49,557 nt of DNA from an uncultured beta proteobacterium (lineage in GTDB: Bacteria; Pseudomonadota; Gammaproteobacteria; Burkholderiales; Burkholderiaceae_C). Positions within the stretch are counted from its first letter, which is position 1, and each line of letters opens with the position of its first letter. The notes beneath the pieces were generated by a model that saw only the letters and a list, made by a program, of their open reading frames with translations, made no database searches and was not told where the DNA came from. This document shows, in pieces, positions 1-9,018 of the stretch. The stretch is from NCBI GenBank assembly GCA_903873485.1, contig CAIQOO010000042.1, positions 1-49,557 on the forward strand, given 5' to 3'. Position numbers and translations under genes: made by a program.

Positions 1-708
1 ATCGGAGTGCAGGGCAACATGGCCGTTGCCGTCAAGCTCCATCAGTTGCGCCCCCGCCGCTAGCGGCGCACCTTCGAGAAAACTGCGCATGATGTCGTTG
101 TTGAGGCTGATCACCAGCACGCCCACCACATCCGACTGGCCGGTGGCAGGGGAAAAATGTTGAATCGTCCGCACTGCCGTGAGCACCTTTCGCTGCTCCG
201 ACCGGGTGTTGAGGTTGTCGCGGATGCCCAGCCAGCGGGTTGGTGTGCTGGTTTGCGTGGCATCTTGCAGCAAATTCTTCACCACAGCCGGGTCCACCTG
301 GCTGACATCAAGGGTTTCGCCAACCTGGAAACGCGCGCCATTGCTGGAAAAAATGTTGATCGATACCAGGCCCTTGACGCGCACATAGCTGTTGAGGATG
401 TAGCCCATCTGGGCTTTGGTGTCGAGCGAGCCAAAGCTGTCGGCGACATGTTCGTCGGCGTGGCGCAGGGCCAGGCCAATGTTGGTATTGCCGGCAATAT
501 TGGCGGCCAGGTCTTCAATCTGGTCCTGGTAGAGCCTCAAATAAGACGTGAAACTGGCCAGCAGCCGGCTGTTTTCGGTTTCGGCCTGTTCGATGACGAT
601 GCGTTTGGAGACCTCAAACGCCGTGCCGCCCAGCAGCATCAGCGGCAGCACGCCGACTGCCAGCAAAAACGCCAGGAACTTGGCCGTGAGGTTAAAGCGC
701 CACTTCAC
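1..708 (-). CDS. Membrane sensor protein, N-terminal part (cut by window edge)
   Basis: Only the first 236 codons are present; the 3' end lies beyond the left edge. Reading starts at a GTG (VKWRFNLTAKF) followed by one hydrophobic helix (about residues 9-28) and a long extracytoplasmic region beginning with an amphipathic helix, as in Cache-type sensory domains. The output module is not visible, so it could be a histidine kinase, a diguanylate cyclase or a chemoreceptor. It begins 48 nt after the stop of the upstream binding-protein gene on the same strand, so the two are probably co-transcribed, and the lipoprotein may present its ligand to this sensor. That pairing is inference. No strong ribosome binding site precedes the GTG and the start is uncertain; the frame is open up to the TGA of the upstream gene. 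Confidence 0.7.
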   Translation of the reverse strand, partial: MKWRFNLTAKFLAFLLAVGVLPLMLLGGTAFEVSKRIVIEQAETENSRLLASFTSYLRLYQDQIEDLAANIAGNTNIGLALRHADEHVADSFGSLDTKAQMGYILNSYVRVKGLVSINIFSSNGARFQVGETLDVSQVDPAVVKNLLQDATQTSTPTRWLGIRDNLNTRSEQRKVLTAVRTIQHFSPATGQSDVVGVLVISLNNDIMRSFLEGAPLAAGAQLMELDGNGHVALHSD

Positions 709-756
709 GGTTTGGCTGACTGCATGCAGGGGTTTCGCAACGGGCCGGTGGCCTGA

Positions 757-1737
757 TCACGGTGCCGAGGCGGCGGTAATCAGCCGGGTGTCGATGGTGG
801 TCACGGCCGGCACGGCATCGGCGCGAATCAGCCGCAGCGCCAGCAGCACGCCCTGGTAACCCTGCTCGGCGGCCTGCTGGTCGATGGTGGCGGCCATTTT
901 TCCGGCCTTGATCTCGGTGATGGCTTCACCCAGGGCATCGTAACCGGCCACCTTGACCCCGGTTTTTTTGCTCTCGGCGAGATACTTGATGGCACCAATC
1001 GCCATCACGTCATTGGCGGCAAACAGCAGCTTGATGTTGGGGTATTTGGCAAACATCAGTTTGGTGACCGCATAGGCCTCGTCAATTTTCCAGTTGGCGG
1101 TTTCCGAGGTCACCACTTTGATGTTTTTGTTTTCGAGCAAGCCGCGCTGCGCGCCCTGGGTGCGTTGGCGGGCATTGTCGGCACTGCGAATGCCTTCCAG
1201 AATGGCTGCCTGGGTTGGCTGGGTGATGCCTTCGCCGAGGTATTTGCCGGCCTTGTAGGCACCGGCTTCGTTATCGACGCTGACAAAGGGCACCGGCTGC
1301 AGGCCGGCTTGCCTGACTGCGTCCGGGTCCAGCCGGTTGTCGATGTTGACGATCTTGATGCCGCCATCGACGGCTTTTTTCAGCGACGGTATCAGCCGCT
1401 GCGAGTCGCCGGGGGCGATCACGATCGCCGCGACTTTGGCGGCAATCAGGTCTTCTACCAGTTGAATCTGCTGCTCGATCGAGGTCTCTTGCGCAGCGGT
1501 CTTGACAGTCAGATTGATGCCGAGTTCTTTTTCGGCGCGGCGTGCGCCTTTTTCCATTTCGACAAAAAACGGGTTGGTCAGGGTTTTCATGACCAGGCCA
1601 ATTTGCGGCTTGGCCGCCGGTGCCGGTGCCGAGACGGCGGTCTGCGCTGGCGTGCTGACGCTCGGGCCGCTCGATTGACCACACCCGGCCAGGCCCAAAC
1701 TCAGAAGACCCAGTACCGAAAAACTGAAAATGCGCAT
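757..1737 (-). CDS. Periplasmic sugar-binding-type lipoprotein (LacI-like fold)
   Basis: A 326-residue substrate-binding protein of the ribose/galactose-binding family. The ATG at 1737 is preceded by AAAGGA at good spacing. The N-terminus is a lipoprotein signal with lipobox LAGC (cysteine about residue 19), followed by a Pro/Ala-rich linker and a mature domain starting PQIGLVMKTLTNPFFVEM, the typical first strand and helix of this family. Later motifs IVIAPGDSQ, IVNIDNR, LLFAANDVMAIGA and VAGYDAL are ligand-pocket segments common to sugar-binding proteins. No ABC permease or ATPase gene is adjacent; the next gene is a membrane sensor. That arrangement suggests a role in signal detection rather than, or besides, uptake (inference). 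The ligand cannot be told from sequence. Confidence 0.88.
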   Translation of the reverse strand: MRIFSFSVLGLLSLGLAGCGQSSGPSVSTPAQTAVSAPAPAAKPQIGLVMKTLTNPFFVEMEKGARRAEKELGINLTVKTAAQETSIEQQIQLVEDLIAAKVAAIVIAPGDSQRLIPSLKKAVDGGIKIVNIDNRLDPDAVRQAGLQPVPFVSVDNEAGAYKAGKYLGEGITQPTQAAILEGIRSADNARQRTQGAQRGLLENKNIKVVTSETANWKIDEAYAVTKLMFAKYPNIKLLFAANDVMAIGAIKYLAESKKTGVKVAGYDALGEAITEIKAGKMAATIDQQAAEQGYQGVLLALRLIRADAVPAVTTIDTRLITAASAP

Positions 1738-1774
1738 GATGTATCCTTTGATCGTTTGACTATAGCCCATCGCC

Positions 1775-2047
1775 ATGACCAGCCCGTTACCGCCATCTCC
1801 ACCGGCCATCCAGCAGCCGCGCAACCCGCTGCATGGCATCACCCTCGAAGCCATGGTGACGGCGCTCGCTGCGCATTACGGCTGGGCCGGCCTGGCAGAA
1901 CGTATTCCGCTGCGCTGTTTTGCCCATGAACCCAGCGTCACATCAAGCCTGAAGTTTTTGCGCAAGACACCGTGGGCGCGGGACAAGGTCGAGGGGCTTT
2001 ATTTGTACCTGCTGCGCGACCTGCGGCGCCAGGCCGGGCGCGGCTAG
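1775..2047 (+). CDS. VF530 family (DUF2132) small protein
   Basis: A 90-residue protein carrying the full signature of the VF530/DUF2132 family: [28 protein letters not shown] and [19 protein letters not shown]. Members are small, compact and mostly helical. DNA binding has been suggested for the family but its role is not established. The gene is divergent from the binding-protein gene with only 37 bp between starts, so their promoters overlap. A copy of the AT-rich dispersed repeat follows the stop codon. Proline-rich residues before NPLHG are probably a disordered tail; the start ATG could lie a few codons later. Confidence 0.85.
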   Translation: MTSPLPPSPPAIQQPRNPLHGITLEAMVTALAAHYGWAGLAERIPLRCFAHEPSVTSSLKFLRKTPWARDKVEGLYLYLLRDLRRQAGRG

Positions 2048-2090
2048 TCAGGCTTGTGCCGGTTGTTGTGCCTACCTCGAATTGTTCCTG

Positions 2091-2155
2091 AATTCATAGC
2101 TGTCAGCGCTTGTCTGGCAAGGGCTACAGGCCAATTTGGCATAAAAAGTGTCGGG
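2091..2155 (-). repeat. Dispersed AT-rich element, intergenic copy 1
   Basis: Copy of the dispersed element in reverse orientation, between the VF530 gene and the aldehyde dehydrogenase gene. The core AGCGCTTG-TCTGG-CAAGGGCT forms an imperfect hairpin and is preceded by CATAGCTGTC. Together with the copy at 3729 it flanks the dehydrogenase gene as an inverted pair. Confidence 0.75.
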
Positions 2156-2235
2156 CCTTTTGGTTAGAGGGAAAACTTCAATCTGGCGGCCAATGCGGTG
2201 CTGACCAGTGAAACCGGCATAAACTGAAAGTCGCC

Positions 2236-3657
2236 ATGAAAAACCCTCAACCACCTCCAGCCAGTGCGCTTGATGAAGCCCTGGCGCTGCAGCGCCGGGC
2301 CTATCTGGCCCATCCGGTGCCGACCTTGCGTGAGCGCAAAGCCGACTTGCGTACCCTGCAACGCTTTGTCCGCGAACACAAAGATGCCTTGTGTGATGCC
2401 ATCAGTGCCGACTACGGCCATCGGTCGCGCCACGAGACGCTGCTGGCCGAGGTGTTTCCGGTGGTCGATGGCATCGATCACATCCTCGGGCAGCTTGGCC
2501 GCTGGATGAAGCCGCAGCGCCGCTCGGTTGATTGGCGCAACTTTTTGGGCGCCAGCAATCGCGTCACGGCCCAGCCGCTGGGCGTGGTGGGCGTCATCGT
2601 GCCGTGGAACTTTCCGCTCAACCTGAGCCTGATTCCCTTGAGCTACATCTTTGCCGCAGGCAACCGGGCGATGGTGAAGATGAGCGAAAACTCGCGCCAT
2701 CTGGCGGCTTATCTGATCGCCCACATACCGGCTTACTTTCCGCCCGACAAGCTGCAGTTTTTTGACGAAACCGGCGCAGTCGGCATCGCCTTTTCGCGGC
2801 TCAAGTTTGACCACCTGCTGTTTACCGGATCGGGCCAGACCGGCCGCGCGGTCATGGCCGCTGCGGCGCAAAACCTGTGCCCGGTGACGCTGGAGCTTGG
2901 CGGCAAGGCACCGGCGATTGTCTGCGACGACTTTCCGCTGCGCACGGCGGTCGAGCGCATCATGTTTGTCAAGCTGCTCAATGCCGGGCAAATCTGCACC
3001 ACGGTCGATCATGCCTGGCTGCCGGCCGGCAAAGTCAACGAGTTTGTGACCCTGGCACGCACCATTGTGGCGGCGCGTTACGCCCAGTTAAGCTCGACCG
3101 ACTACACCTCGATCATCGATCAAGCTTCGTTTGACCGGCTGCTGGCGGCACTCGATGACGCGCGCAACCGGGGTGCCCAGGTGCTGTGCTTGCTGGACGG
3201 GCCGGCGTTTGACCGTCGCAGCCGCAAAATTGCGCCGCACATCGTGCTCGATGCGCCAAGCGACTGCCTGTTGCTGCAGCGCGAGATTTTTGGGCCGATC
3301 CTGCCGCTGCTCAGCTTTACGTCAATCGATGAGGTGATCACGCAGATCAATGCCGGCGCACGTCCGCTGGCGGTTTATCCGTTCAGCCATGACACGCGGC
3401 AGGTGCAGAAGATCATTGACCATGTGATGTCTGGCGGCGTGTCGGTCAACGACGCGCTGTTTCATGTCGGCCAGCACGACCTGCCGTTTGGCGGCGTCGG
3501 CGAATCCGGCATGGGGCATTACCACGGCCACGAGGGCTTTGAGACCTTTTCCAAAATGCGCCCGGTGTTTTACCAGACGCGCCTGAGCACCCTCAAATTT
3601 CTGTGGCCGCCCTATGGCAAGCTGGCCGATCGGGTGCTGGCGTTTTTGATCCGCTGA
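2236..3657 (+). CDS. calB: Coniferyl aldehyde dehydrogenase-type ALDH
   Basis: A 473-residue NAD(P)-dependent aldehyde dehydrogenase of the coniferyl-aldehyde/fatty-aldehyde branch, which oxidises an aldehyde to the acid. Visible motifs are the PWNFPLNL cofactor strand, FTGSGQTGR, the general base in TLELGGKAP (Glu220), the nucleophile in NAGQICTTVDH (Cys254) and the C-terminal PFGGVGESGMGHYHG. Family length is usual. The start ATG at 2236 precedes KNPQPPPAS, a flexible N-terminus. Copies of the AT-rich dispersed element lie on both sides in opposite orientation. No other lignin or aromatic degradation gene is nearby, so the natural substrate is not indicated by context. Confidence 0.88.
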   Translation: MKNPQPPPASALDEALALQRRAYLAHPVPTLRERKADLRTLQRFVREHKDALCDAISADYGHRSRHETLLAEVFPVVDGIDHILGQLGRWMKPQRRSVDWRNFLGASNRVTAQPLGVVGVIVPWNFPLNLSLIPLSYIFAAGNRAMVKMSENSRHLAAYLIAHIPAYFPPDKLQFFDETGAVGIAFSRLKFDHLLFTGSGQTGRAVMAAAAQNLCPVTLELGGKAPAIVCDDFPLRTAVERIMFVKLLNAGQICTTVDHAWLPAGKVNEFVTLARTIVAARYAQLSSTDYTSIIDQASFDRLLAALDDARNRGAQVLCLLDGPAFDRRSRKIAPHIVLDAPSDCLLLQREIFGPILPLLSFTSIDEVITQINAGARPLAVYPFSHDTRQVQKIIDHVMSGGVSVNDALFHVGQHDLPFGGVGESGMGHYHGHEGFETFSKMRPVFYQTRLSTLKFLWPPYGKLADRVLAFLIR

Positions 3658-3728
3658 ACACTGGACTCAGGAACCGGGTTGGCAGTTGCGGCAAGCGCTT
3701 CGGTGCGGCGGTTGATATTTACAAGCCT

Positions 3729-3786
3729 TTTTGGTCTCTAGCCCTTGCCAGACAAGCGCTGATAGCTATTATTTTGATACCAAAAT
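3729..3786 (+). repeat. Dispersed AT-rich element, intergenic copy 2
   Basis: A well-preserved copy used here as the reference: CTCTAGCCCTTG, spacer CCAGA, CAAGCGCT, then GATAGCTAT and an AT-rich tail ending GATACCAAAATG. Two hairpins are possible: AGCCCTTG with CAAGCGCT (one mismatch) and the ATAGCTAT palindrome. It lies between convergent genes. Confidence 0.8.
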
Positions 3787-3840
3787 GAGGCTGTCAATGT
3801 GCCGGCCAGGCCGACGGGCGATTTGGCCGGGCCTGCGTGC

Positions 3841-5844
3841 CTATGGCAGCCAGCGTCGCAGCATGCGCTCCAGGCTGGCCAGGTCAACCGGCTTGGCCAG
3901 AAAATCATCCATGCCGGCGGCGACACAGCGCTGGCGGTCATCGTCAAAAGCGCCGGCGGTCAGCGCCACAATGGTGCGGCGCGGCGCACCATGGTCTGAC
4001 TCCCATTGGCGAATGCGCCGGGTGGCTTCCCGACCGTCCATCACCGGCATTTGCACATCCATCAGAATCAGGTCATGCCGCTTGTCTTGTATCACCGCGC
4101 CCAGCGCGGCTTGTCCGTCTTCGACAAAATCGGTTTTCAGCCCGAGGGTTTCCAGCAGCGCGCCAATCACCATGCGATTGACCGGGTTGTCTTCGGCTAC
4201 CAGCAGGTGACCGCTGAGTGCGCCAATGCAGTCAGGGCTGGCCAGCGCGCTGGCCGGGTGCTGGCTTGGCGCCAGATCGGTCGGCGGCAAGGTGGCAGGA
4301 ATGCGGAACCAAAAGCGTGATCCGACACCCTCCTGGCTGTCAAGCCCGACATGCCCGCCCATCAGCTCGGCCAGCCGCGCCACAATCGACAAGCCCAGGC
4401 CAGTGCCGCCAAAGTGGCGTGTGGTGGAACTGTCAGCCTGGGTAAACGGCTGGAACAGCAAGACCTGTTTGTCATCGGGAATGCCAATGCCGCTGTCGCT
4501 GACCGAAAACTCCAGCAGGTGCTGCCCGGCTGCGTCGCTGATGTCGCCGACGGCCAGCCGCACTTGCCCCTGCCGGGTGAATTTGATCGCATTGCCGACA
4601 TAGTTTGACAGCATCTGGCGCAGGCGCATCAGGTCGCCCCAGTAGCGGCTATGGGGCAGGGTGCCGGCATCGATGAGCAACTCCAGGCCCTTGCGCTGGG
4701 CCTGCTTCTCGAATGCCTGGCAGGTGTCGGTGAGCAATTGCTGCGGGCTGAAGTCGGCGCAGTCGAGTTCGAGCCTGCCAGCCTCGACTTTGGACAGGTC
4801 CAGAATGCCATTGAGCAGGGCCTGCAGGGTTTGCCCGGAACTGAGCAGGGTGCTGGCATAGTCGATACGATCCGGCGCGCTGACATCGGGCAGTGTCAGC
4901 AGTTGCGCCATGCCCAGCACACCATTCATCGGGGTACGCAATTCGTGACTCATGGTGGCCAGAAAATCGCTCTTGGCGCGGGTGGCGCTTTGCGCCATGT
5001 CCAGCGCATGTTCCAGCGCTGCCTGGCTGCGTTTGCGCTCGCTGATGTCGGCATAGGCGCCAACCACCCGCAGCGGCCGGTTTTGCGCATCGCGCTCGGC
5101 GATGCGGCCACGGTCTTGCACCCAGATGACCGAGCCATCCTTGCGCAACAAGCGATGTTCCGACTGGTAAGTGTCGGTGCCGCCGTCCAGCAGTTGCTGA
5201 ATCCGCTGCCAGACGTCCTGTTTGTCATGGGGATGGATATGCGCCGAAAATGCGTCAACGTTGTCGGCTATCTCGCCGTTCGAGAAACCCAGCATGGCGT
5301 ACCACTGCGCGTTGTGAATGACGCGGCCAGTTGCAACATGCCAGTCCCAGATGCCTTCCTGCGTTGCTGCCATCACCTCTTGCAGCCGCTGTTCGCTTTG
5401 CGCCACCCGTTGCTGCGCCCGCACCACGTCGGTGATGTCATGGGCAATGACCAGAATCTGCTGCTGCTCATCGGCATCTTTGAAGGGATGCTTGATCGAC
5501 TTGAAATGGCGCAGTTCGCCAGTGACGGCATCGCGGCTGTCTTCAAAGACCACCTCGGTCTGGCCGCGCGCCATGATGCCGAGCACGTTGTCGCGAAAGG
5601 CTTCGGCAAGCGCCGCCGGCACGCCAAAATCGCCATCATGCCGACCGACCATCGCCTCGGGCGTGGTGCCGTAGAGCCGGGCCACCGTCTGGTTGCACAG
5701 CAGGAAGTCACCCCGGGCATCCTTGAGCACGACGACATCCGGCATCTCGTCGAAGACCGCTTGCAACAGGGCCAGTTTGCGCGCGTCACTGACCGGGTTT
5801 TGCGGGTTTTGCGCGCCATGTAGTGCGGAGTTTGAGTTGGACAT
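3841..5844 (-). CDS. PAS-PAS hybrid histidine kinase with receiver domain
   Basis: A 667-residue soluble hybrid sensor kinase from the ATG MSNSNSALHG. The open frame extends further upstream, but the extension has no motif. Order of domains: PAS (about 20-135), PAS/PAC (about 150-275, with HRLLRKDGSVIWVQDRGR and YADISERKR), HisKA with SHELRTPMNG (His300), HATPase with N-box NYVGNAIKFT, DSGIGIPDD, PFTQADSSTTRHFGGTGLGL, then a receiver with LILMDVQMPVMDG (phosphorylated Asp596) and the LAKPVD lysine. No transmembrane segment is seen, so it senses a cytoplasmic signal. All catalytic residues are present. No partner response regulator is next to it, as expected for a hybrid kinase that passes phosphate to an unlinked Hpt protein. 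Confidence 0.93.
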   Translation of the reverse strand: MSNSNSALHGAQNPQNPVSDARKLALLQAVFDEMPDVVVLKDARGDFLLCNQTVARLYGTTPEAMVGRHDGDFGVPAALAEAFRDNVLGIMARGQTEVVFEDSRDAVTGELRHFKSIKHPFKDADEQQQILVIAHDITDVVRAQQRVAQSEQRLQEVMAATQEGIWDWHVATGRVIHNAQWYAMLGFSNGEIADNVDAFSAHIHPHDKQDVWQRIQQLLDGGTDTYQSEHRLLRKDGSVIWVQDRGRIAERDAQNRPLRVVGAYADISERKRSQAALEHALDMAQSATRAKSDFLATMSHELRTPMNGVLGMAQLLTLPDVSAPDRIDYASTLLSSGQTLQALLNGILDLSKVEAGRLELDCADFSPQQLLTDTCQAFEKQAQRKGLELLIDAGTLPHSRYWGDLMRLRQMLSNYVGNAIKFTRQGQVRLAVGDISDAAGQHLLEFSVSDSGIGIPDDKQVLLFQPFTQADSSTTRHFGGTGLGLSIVARLAELMGGHVGLDSQEGVGSRFWFRIPATLPPTDLAPSQHPASALASPDCIGALSGHLLVAEDNPVNRMVIGALLETLGLKTDFVEDGQAALGAVIQDKRHDLILMDVQMPVMDGREATRRIRQWESDHGAPRRTIVALTAGAFDDDRQRCVAAGMDDFLAKPVDLASLERMLRRWLP

Positions 5845-5946
5845 GAGAGCACCGGATAAGAAGCTGTGCCAGTGGCAGCAACGGCCTGACAGCGTGAACC
5901 CTAGCATAACCGACCAGACCGGCAGGCCCACTCCAGTGCCGATTTT

Positions 5947-6279
5947 TTATTGGAAGCTGGCTGCATGGGCAGCAAGACGATCAAGTTCGGCACAAACATC
6001 GACCATGCGCCCAGAAATGCGCAGGCGACCCGCTTGCCAAGGGGCCAGGTCAGCATCCAAAACACGCAACACGCGCAACGGTTGCTGCACGACTGGCCGA
6101 CTGCTGGCGCAAGGCGGGGTGCCTGGCACCTTGATGCACAGTGCGCCGATGTTGGCATCTCCCGACCACACGGTCGAGCTTGCCTGATGGTTCCCTGCTG
6201 CCAGCGGCGCGGCCATGAGCCAGCGCCAGAAGGCCTGAAGTGGCGAGGTGCTCGGCAGGTTGTTGAGCAGGTCGTTCAT
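5947..6279 (-). CDS. Small hypothetical protein downstream of lexA
   Basis: I do not recognise this 110-residue protein. It starts 43 nt after the lexA stop on the same strand, with AAAGG seven bases before the ATG, so it is probably co-transcribed with lexA and SOS-controlled (inference). The N-terminal third (LQAFWRWLMAAPLAAG) is hydrophobic and amphipathic; the C-terminal part (LRVLRVLDADLAPWQAGRLRISGRM) looks like a compact, conserved domain. The lexA-sulA pair of pseudomonads occupies the same position, but I see no SulA motif, so I do not call it a cell-division inhibitor. Confidence 0.6.
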   Translation of the reverse strand: MNDLLNNLPSTSPLQAFWRWLMAAPLAAGNHQASSTVWSGDANIGALCIKVPGTPPCASSRPVVQQPLRVLRVLDADLAPWQAGRLRISGRMVDVCAELDRLAAHAASFQ

Positions 6280-6322
6280 GTTGAAACCTTTGATGAAAGT
6301 GACGTATCCACAGGGCGCGGCA

Positions 6323-6997
6323 TTACATCAGCATGGTGTTGCGGATCAGGCCGACTGCCAGGCCTTCAATTTCGAAAGGCTCGCCGGGTTCGACCACGAT
6401 GGTCTGGTAGTCCGGGTTTTCGGGGTGCAGCTCAATCAGGCCTTTGTTGCGAATGAAACGCTTGACGGTGACCTCATCGCCGAGTCTGGCCACCACGATC
6501 TGGCCGTTTTTGGCGTCGCGTGTGGTTTGCACTGCCAGCAGGTCACCGTCCATGATGCCGGCATCGCGCATCGACATGCCGCGCACCTTCAGCAGATAGT
6601 CGGGCTTGCGCTGAAACAGGCTGCTTTCCACGTAGTAGGTTCGGTCCACATGCTGTTGCGCCAGAATCGGCGAGCCGGCTGCCACCCGGCCAATCAGCGG
6701 CAAGACCATTTGTGCCAGTGCGCCCAGCGGGGATGAGAACTGCGAGCTGCGTGACTCGTTGATGCTGCGTAGGGCATCGCTGCGCAGCCGGATGCCGCGT
6801 GAGGTTCCGCTGACCAGTTCAATCGCGCCTTTGCGTGCCAGCGCCTGCAAGTGCTCTTCAGCCGCGTTGGCTGATTTGAAACCGAGTTCGGTGGCGATTT
6901 CGGCACGGGTTGGTGGCGCGCCGGTGCGCACAATGGCACTCTGGATAAGATCAAGGATCTGTTGCTGGCGGCTTGTCAATTTGGGTCTGATGAGCAT
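6323..6997 (-). CDS. lexA: LexA SOS repressor
   Basis: A 224-residue LexA, starting at [16 protein letters not shown]. The N-terminal winged helix binds the SOS box (recognition region [22 protein letters not shown]). The autocleavage site is Ala107-Gly108 in GRVAAGSP, and the Ser142 (RGMSMRD) / Lys179 (DEVTVKRF) dyad is intact, so RecA-stimulated self-cleavage should work. The longer open frame upstream of 6997 would translate through the operator and was rejected. One perfect CTGT-N8-ACAG box lies 73 bp before the start, consistent with autorepression. It is divergent from an asparaginase gene and is followed by a small gene on the same strand. Confidence 0.96.
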   Translation of the reverse strand: MLIRPKLTSRQQQILDLIQSAIVRTGAPPTRAEIATELGFKSANAAEEHLQALARKGAIELVSGTSRGIRLRSDALRSINESRSSQFSSPLGALAQMVLPLIGRVAAGSPILAQQHVDRTYYVESSLFQRKPDYLLKVRGMSMRDAGIMDGDLLAVQTTRDAKNGQIVVARLGDEVTVKRFIRNKGLIELHPENPDYQTIVVEPGEPFEIEGLAVGLIRNTMLM

Positions 6998-7069
6998 GAT
7001 GACTCCGGTTAAGGTTGATGGAACGGGCGGTACTGGATGAATATGCATGCCTAATGTTATCGCCAGTAA

Positions 7070-7085
7070 CTGTATTTTTAAACAG
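7070..7085. promoter_or_regulatory. SOS box (LexA operator), perfect CTGT-N8-ACAG
   Basis: CTGTATTTTTAAACAG, the exact 16-bp SOS consensus. It lies between lexA (start 6997, minus) and the asparaginase gene (start 7133, plus), so LexA bound here can reach both promoters. Only one box is seen in the interval. Confidence 0.9.
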
Positions 7086-7132
7086 CTTTTGAAAGTCTGC
7101 AAGTGTTATTTGATCAACCTGCGGGAAAAAAA

Positions 7133-8110
7133 ATGCTGGTGTTGGGCACCGGCGGCACGATTGCCGGCCTCGCTCCCAGCGCGGCCGGCAACCTTGGCTA
7201 CACCGCCGCGCAGCTCGGCATTGCCGCCTTGCTCGATGCGGTGCCAGGCTTGCCTGCCGTGTTGTCGGGCGATGTGTTGCTCAGCGAGCAGGTGGCGCAG
7301 GTGGACAGCAAGGACATGAGTTTTGCCATCTGGCTGGCGCTGGCGCAGCGTGTTCGCCATCACCTGTCGCAGCCTGATGTGCGCGCCGTGGTGATCACGC
7401 ATGGCACCGATACGCTGGAAGAGACCGGCTACTTTTTGCAGGCGGTGTTGCCGGCAGCGCTGATCCATGCCAAACCGGTGGTGCTGACTTGCGCCATGCG
7501 GCCGGCCTCGGCGCAGACACCCGATGGGCCACAGAATTTGCTGGATGCCGTGGCGGTGGCCCGTACCGATGGGGCATGCGGGGTGATGGCGGTGTGCGCG
7601 GGTGTGGTTCACGCCGGGCTGGATGTGCAAAAAAACCACACCTATCGGCTTGATGCGTTCAGTTCAGGCGATGCCGGGGTACTCGGCCATGTCGAGGAAG
7701 GGCAACTGAGATTGGCAAGAAATTGGCCTCTAGCCATTGCTGGATATGCGCACAATGCTATTGATGTTATATCAAGTGAGACGACCTGGCCGCAAGTTGA
7801 GATAGTCATGAGTCATGCCGGCTGCAGTGGTGCGATGGTGGATGCCTTGTTGTGCCAGTGCCGTGCTGGCTTGCCGGTGCGCGGCATTGTGGTCGCCGCG
7901 ACCGGCAATGGAACAATCCACCAGGATCTGGAAGCGGCGCTGCGGCGGGCGGTACAGGCAGGGGTGAAGGTGGTACGGTCAACCCGCTGTACCAATGGGC
8001 GGGTGCTGCCAACCGGGGCCAGCGAATTTGCCCACTCAAACGGGCTGTCGCCGGTCAAGGCTCGCATTGCCCTGATGCTCGAACTGATGCTTGGACCGCA
8101 GGCGCGTTGA
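7133..8110 (+). CDS. L-asparaginase
   Basis: A 325-residue cytoplasmic-type asparaginase, hydrolysing L-asparagine to aspartate and ammonia. Both catalytic triad regions are visible: LGTGGTIAG near the N-terminus (nucleophilic Thr) and VVITHGTDTLEETGYF (second Thr with Asp), then AMRPASAQTPDGPQNL. No signal peptide is seen. I chose the ATG at 7133, which has GCGGGA upstream; an in-frame GTG at 7103 would add ten residues but sits close to the SOS box. Codons for NWPLAIAGYAHNAIDVIS (about 7722-7777) come from an in-frame copy of the AT-rich dispersed element. It ends convergent with adk across a 9-bp perfect hairpin. Confidence 0.9.
   Translation: MLVLGTGGTIAGLAPSAAGNLGYTAAQLGIAALLDAVPGLPAVLSGDVLLSEQVAQVDSKDMSFAIWLALAQRVRHHLSQPDVRAVVITHGTDTLEETGYFLQAVLPAALIHAKPVVLTCAMRPASAQTPDGPQNLLDAVAVARTDGACGVMAVCAGVVHAGLDVQKNHTYRLDAFSSGDAGVLGHVEEGQLRLARNWPLAIAGYAHNAIDVISSETTWPQVEIVMSHAGCSGAMVDALLCQCRAGLPVRGIVVAATGNGTIHQDLEAALRRAVQAGVKVVRSTRCTNGRVLPTGASEFAHSNGLSPVKARIALMLELMLGPQAR
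7722..7777 (+). repeat. Dispersed AT-rich element, copy inside asparaginase gene
   Basis: The sequence GGCCTCTAGCC followed by an ATTGCTGG arm, GCGCACAATGCTATTGA and an AT-rich tail aligns with the reference copy at 3729. It is in the sense orientation and keeps the reading frame, encoding the Ala/Ile-rich stretch before the ETTWPQVEIVMSHAG strand of asparaginase. Confidence 0.65.
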
Positions 8111-8132
8111 CTTCTCGCCAACGTTCAGGTCA

Positions 8133-8154
8133 TGCATGCCCGGCTGGGCATGCA
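8133..8154. other. Perfect 9-bp hairpin between convergent genes
   Basis: TGCATGCCC, loop GGCT, GGGCATGCA, located between the asparaginase stop and the adk stop. There is no T-run on either side, so it may be an mRNA-stabilising or weak termination structure rather than a standard Rho-independent terminator. Confidence 0.4.
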
Positions 8155-8229
8155 GGCGGGCATCACATCGATACACCGGCTGGTTGCGGCTGGCGCACAA
8201 CAGCCGCTGCGCCGGCCAGCTTGCGCAGA

Positions 8230-9018
<789 letters not shown>

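Noticed and set aside
1165..1929. Long plus-strand frame opposite the binding-protein gene
   Set aside because: It is the shadow of the minus-strand gene in high-GC DNA; no motif, and it runs through the divergent promoter.
6300..6315. DnaA box near the lexA end
   Set aside because: GTATCCACA differs from the consensus at the first base and stands alone between co-directional genes.
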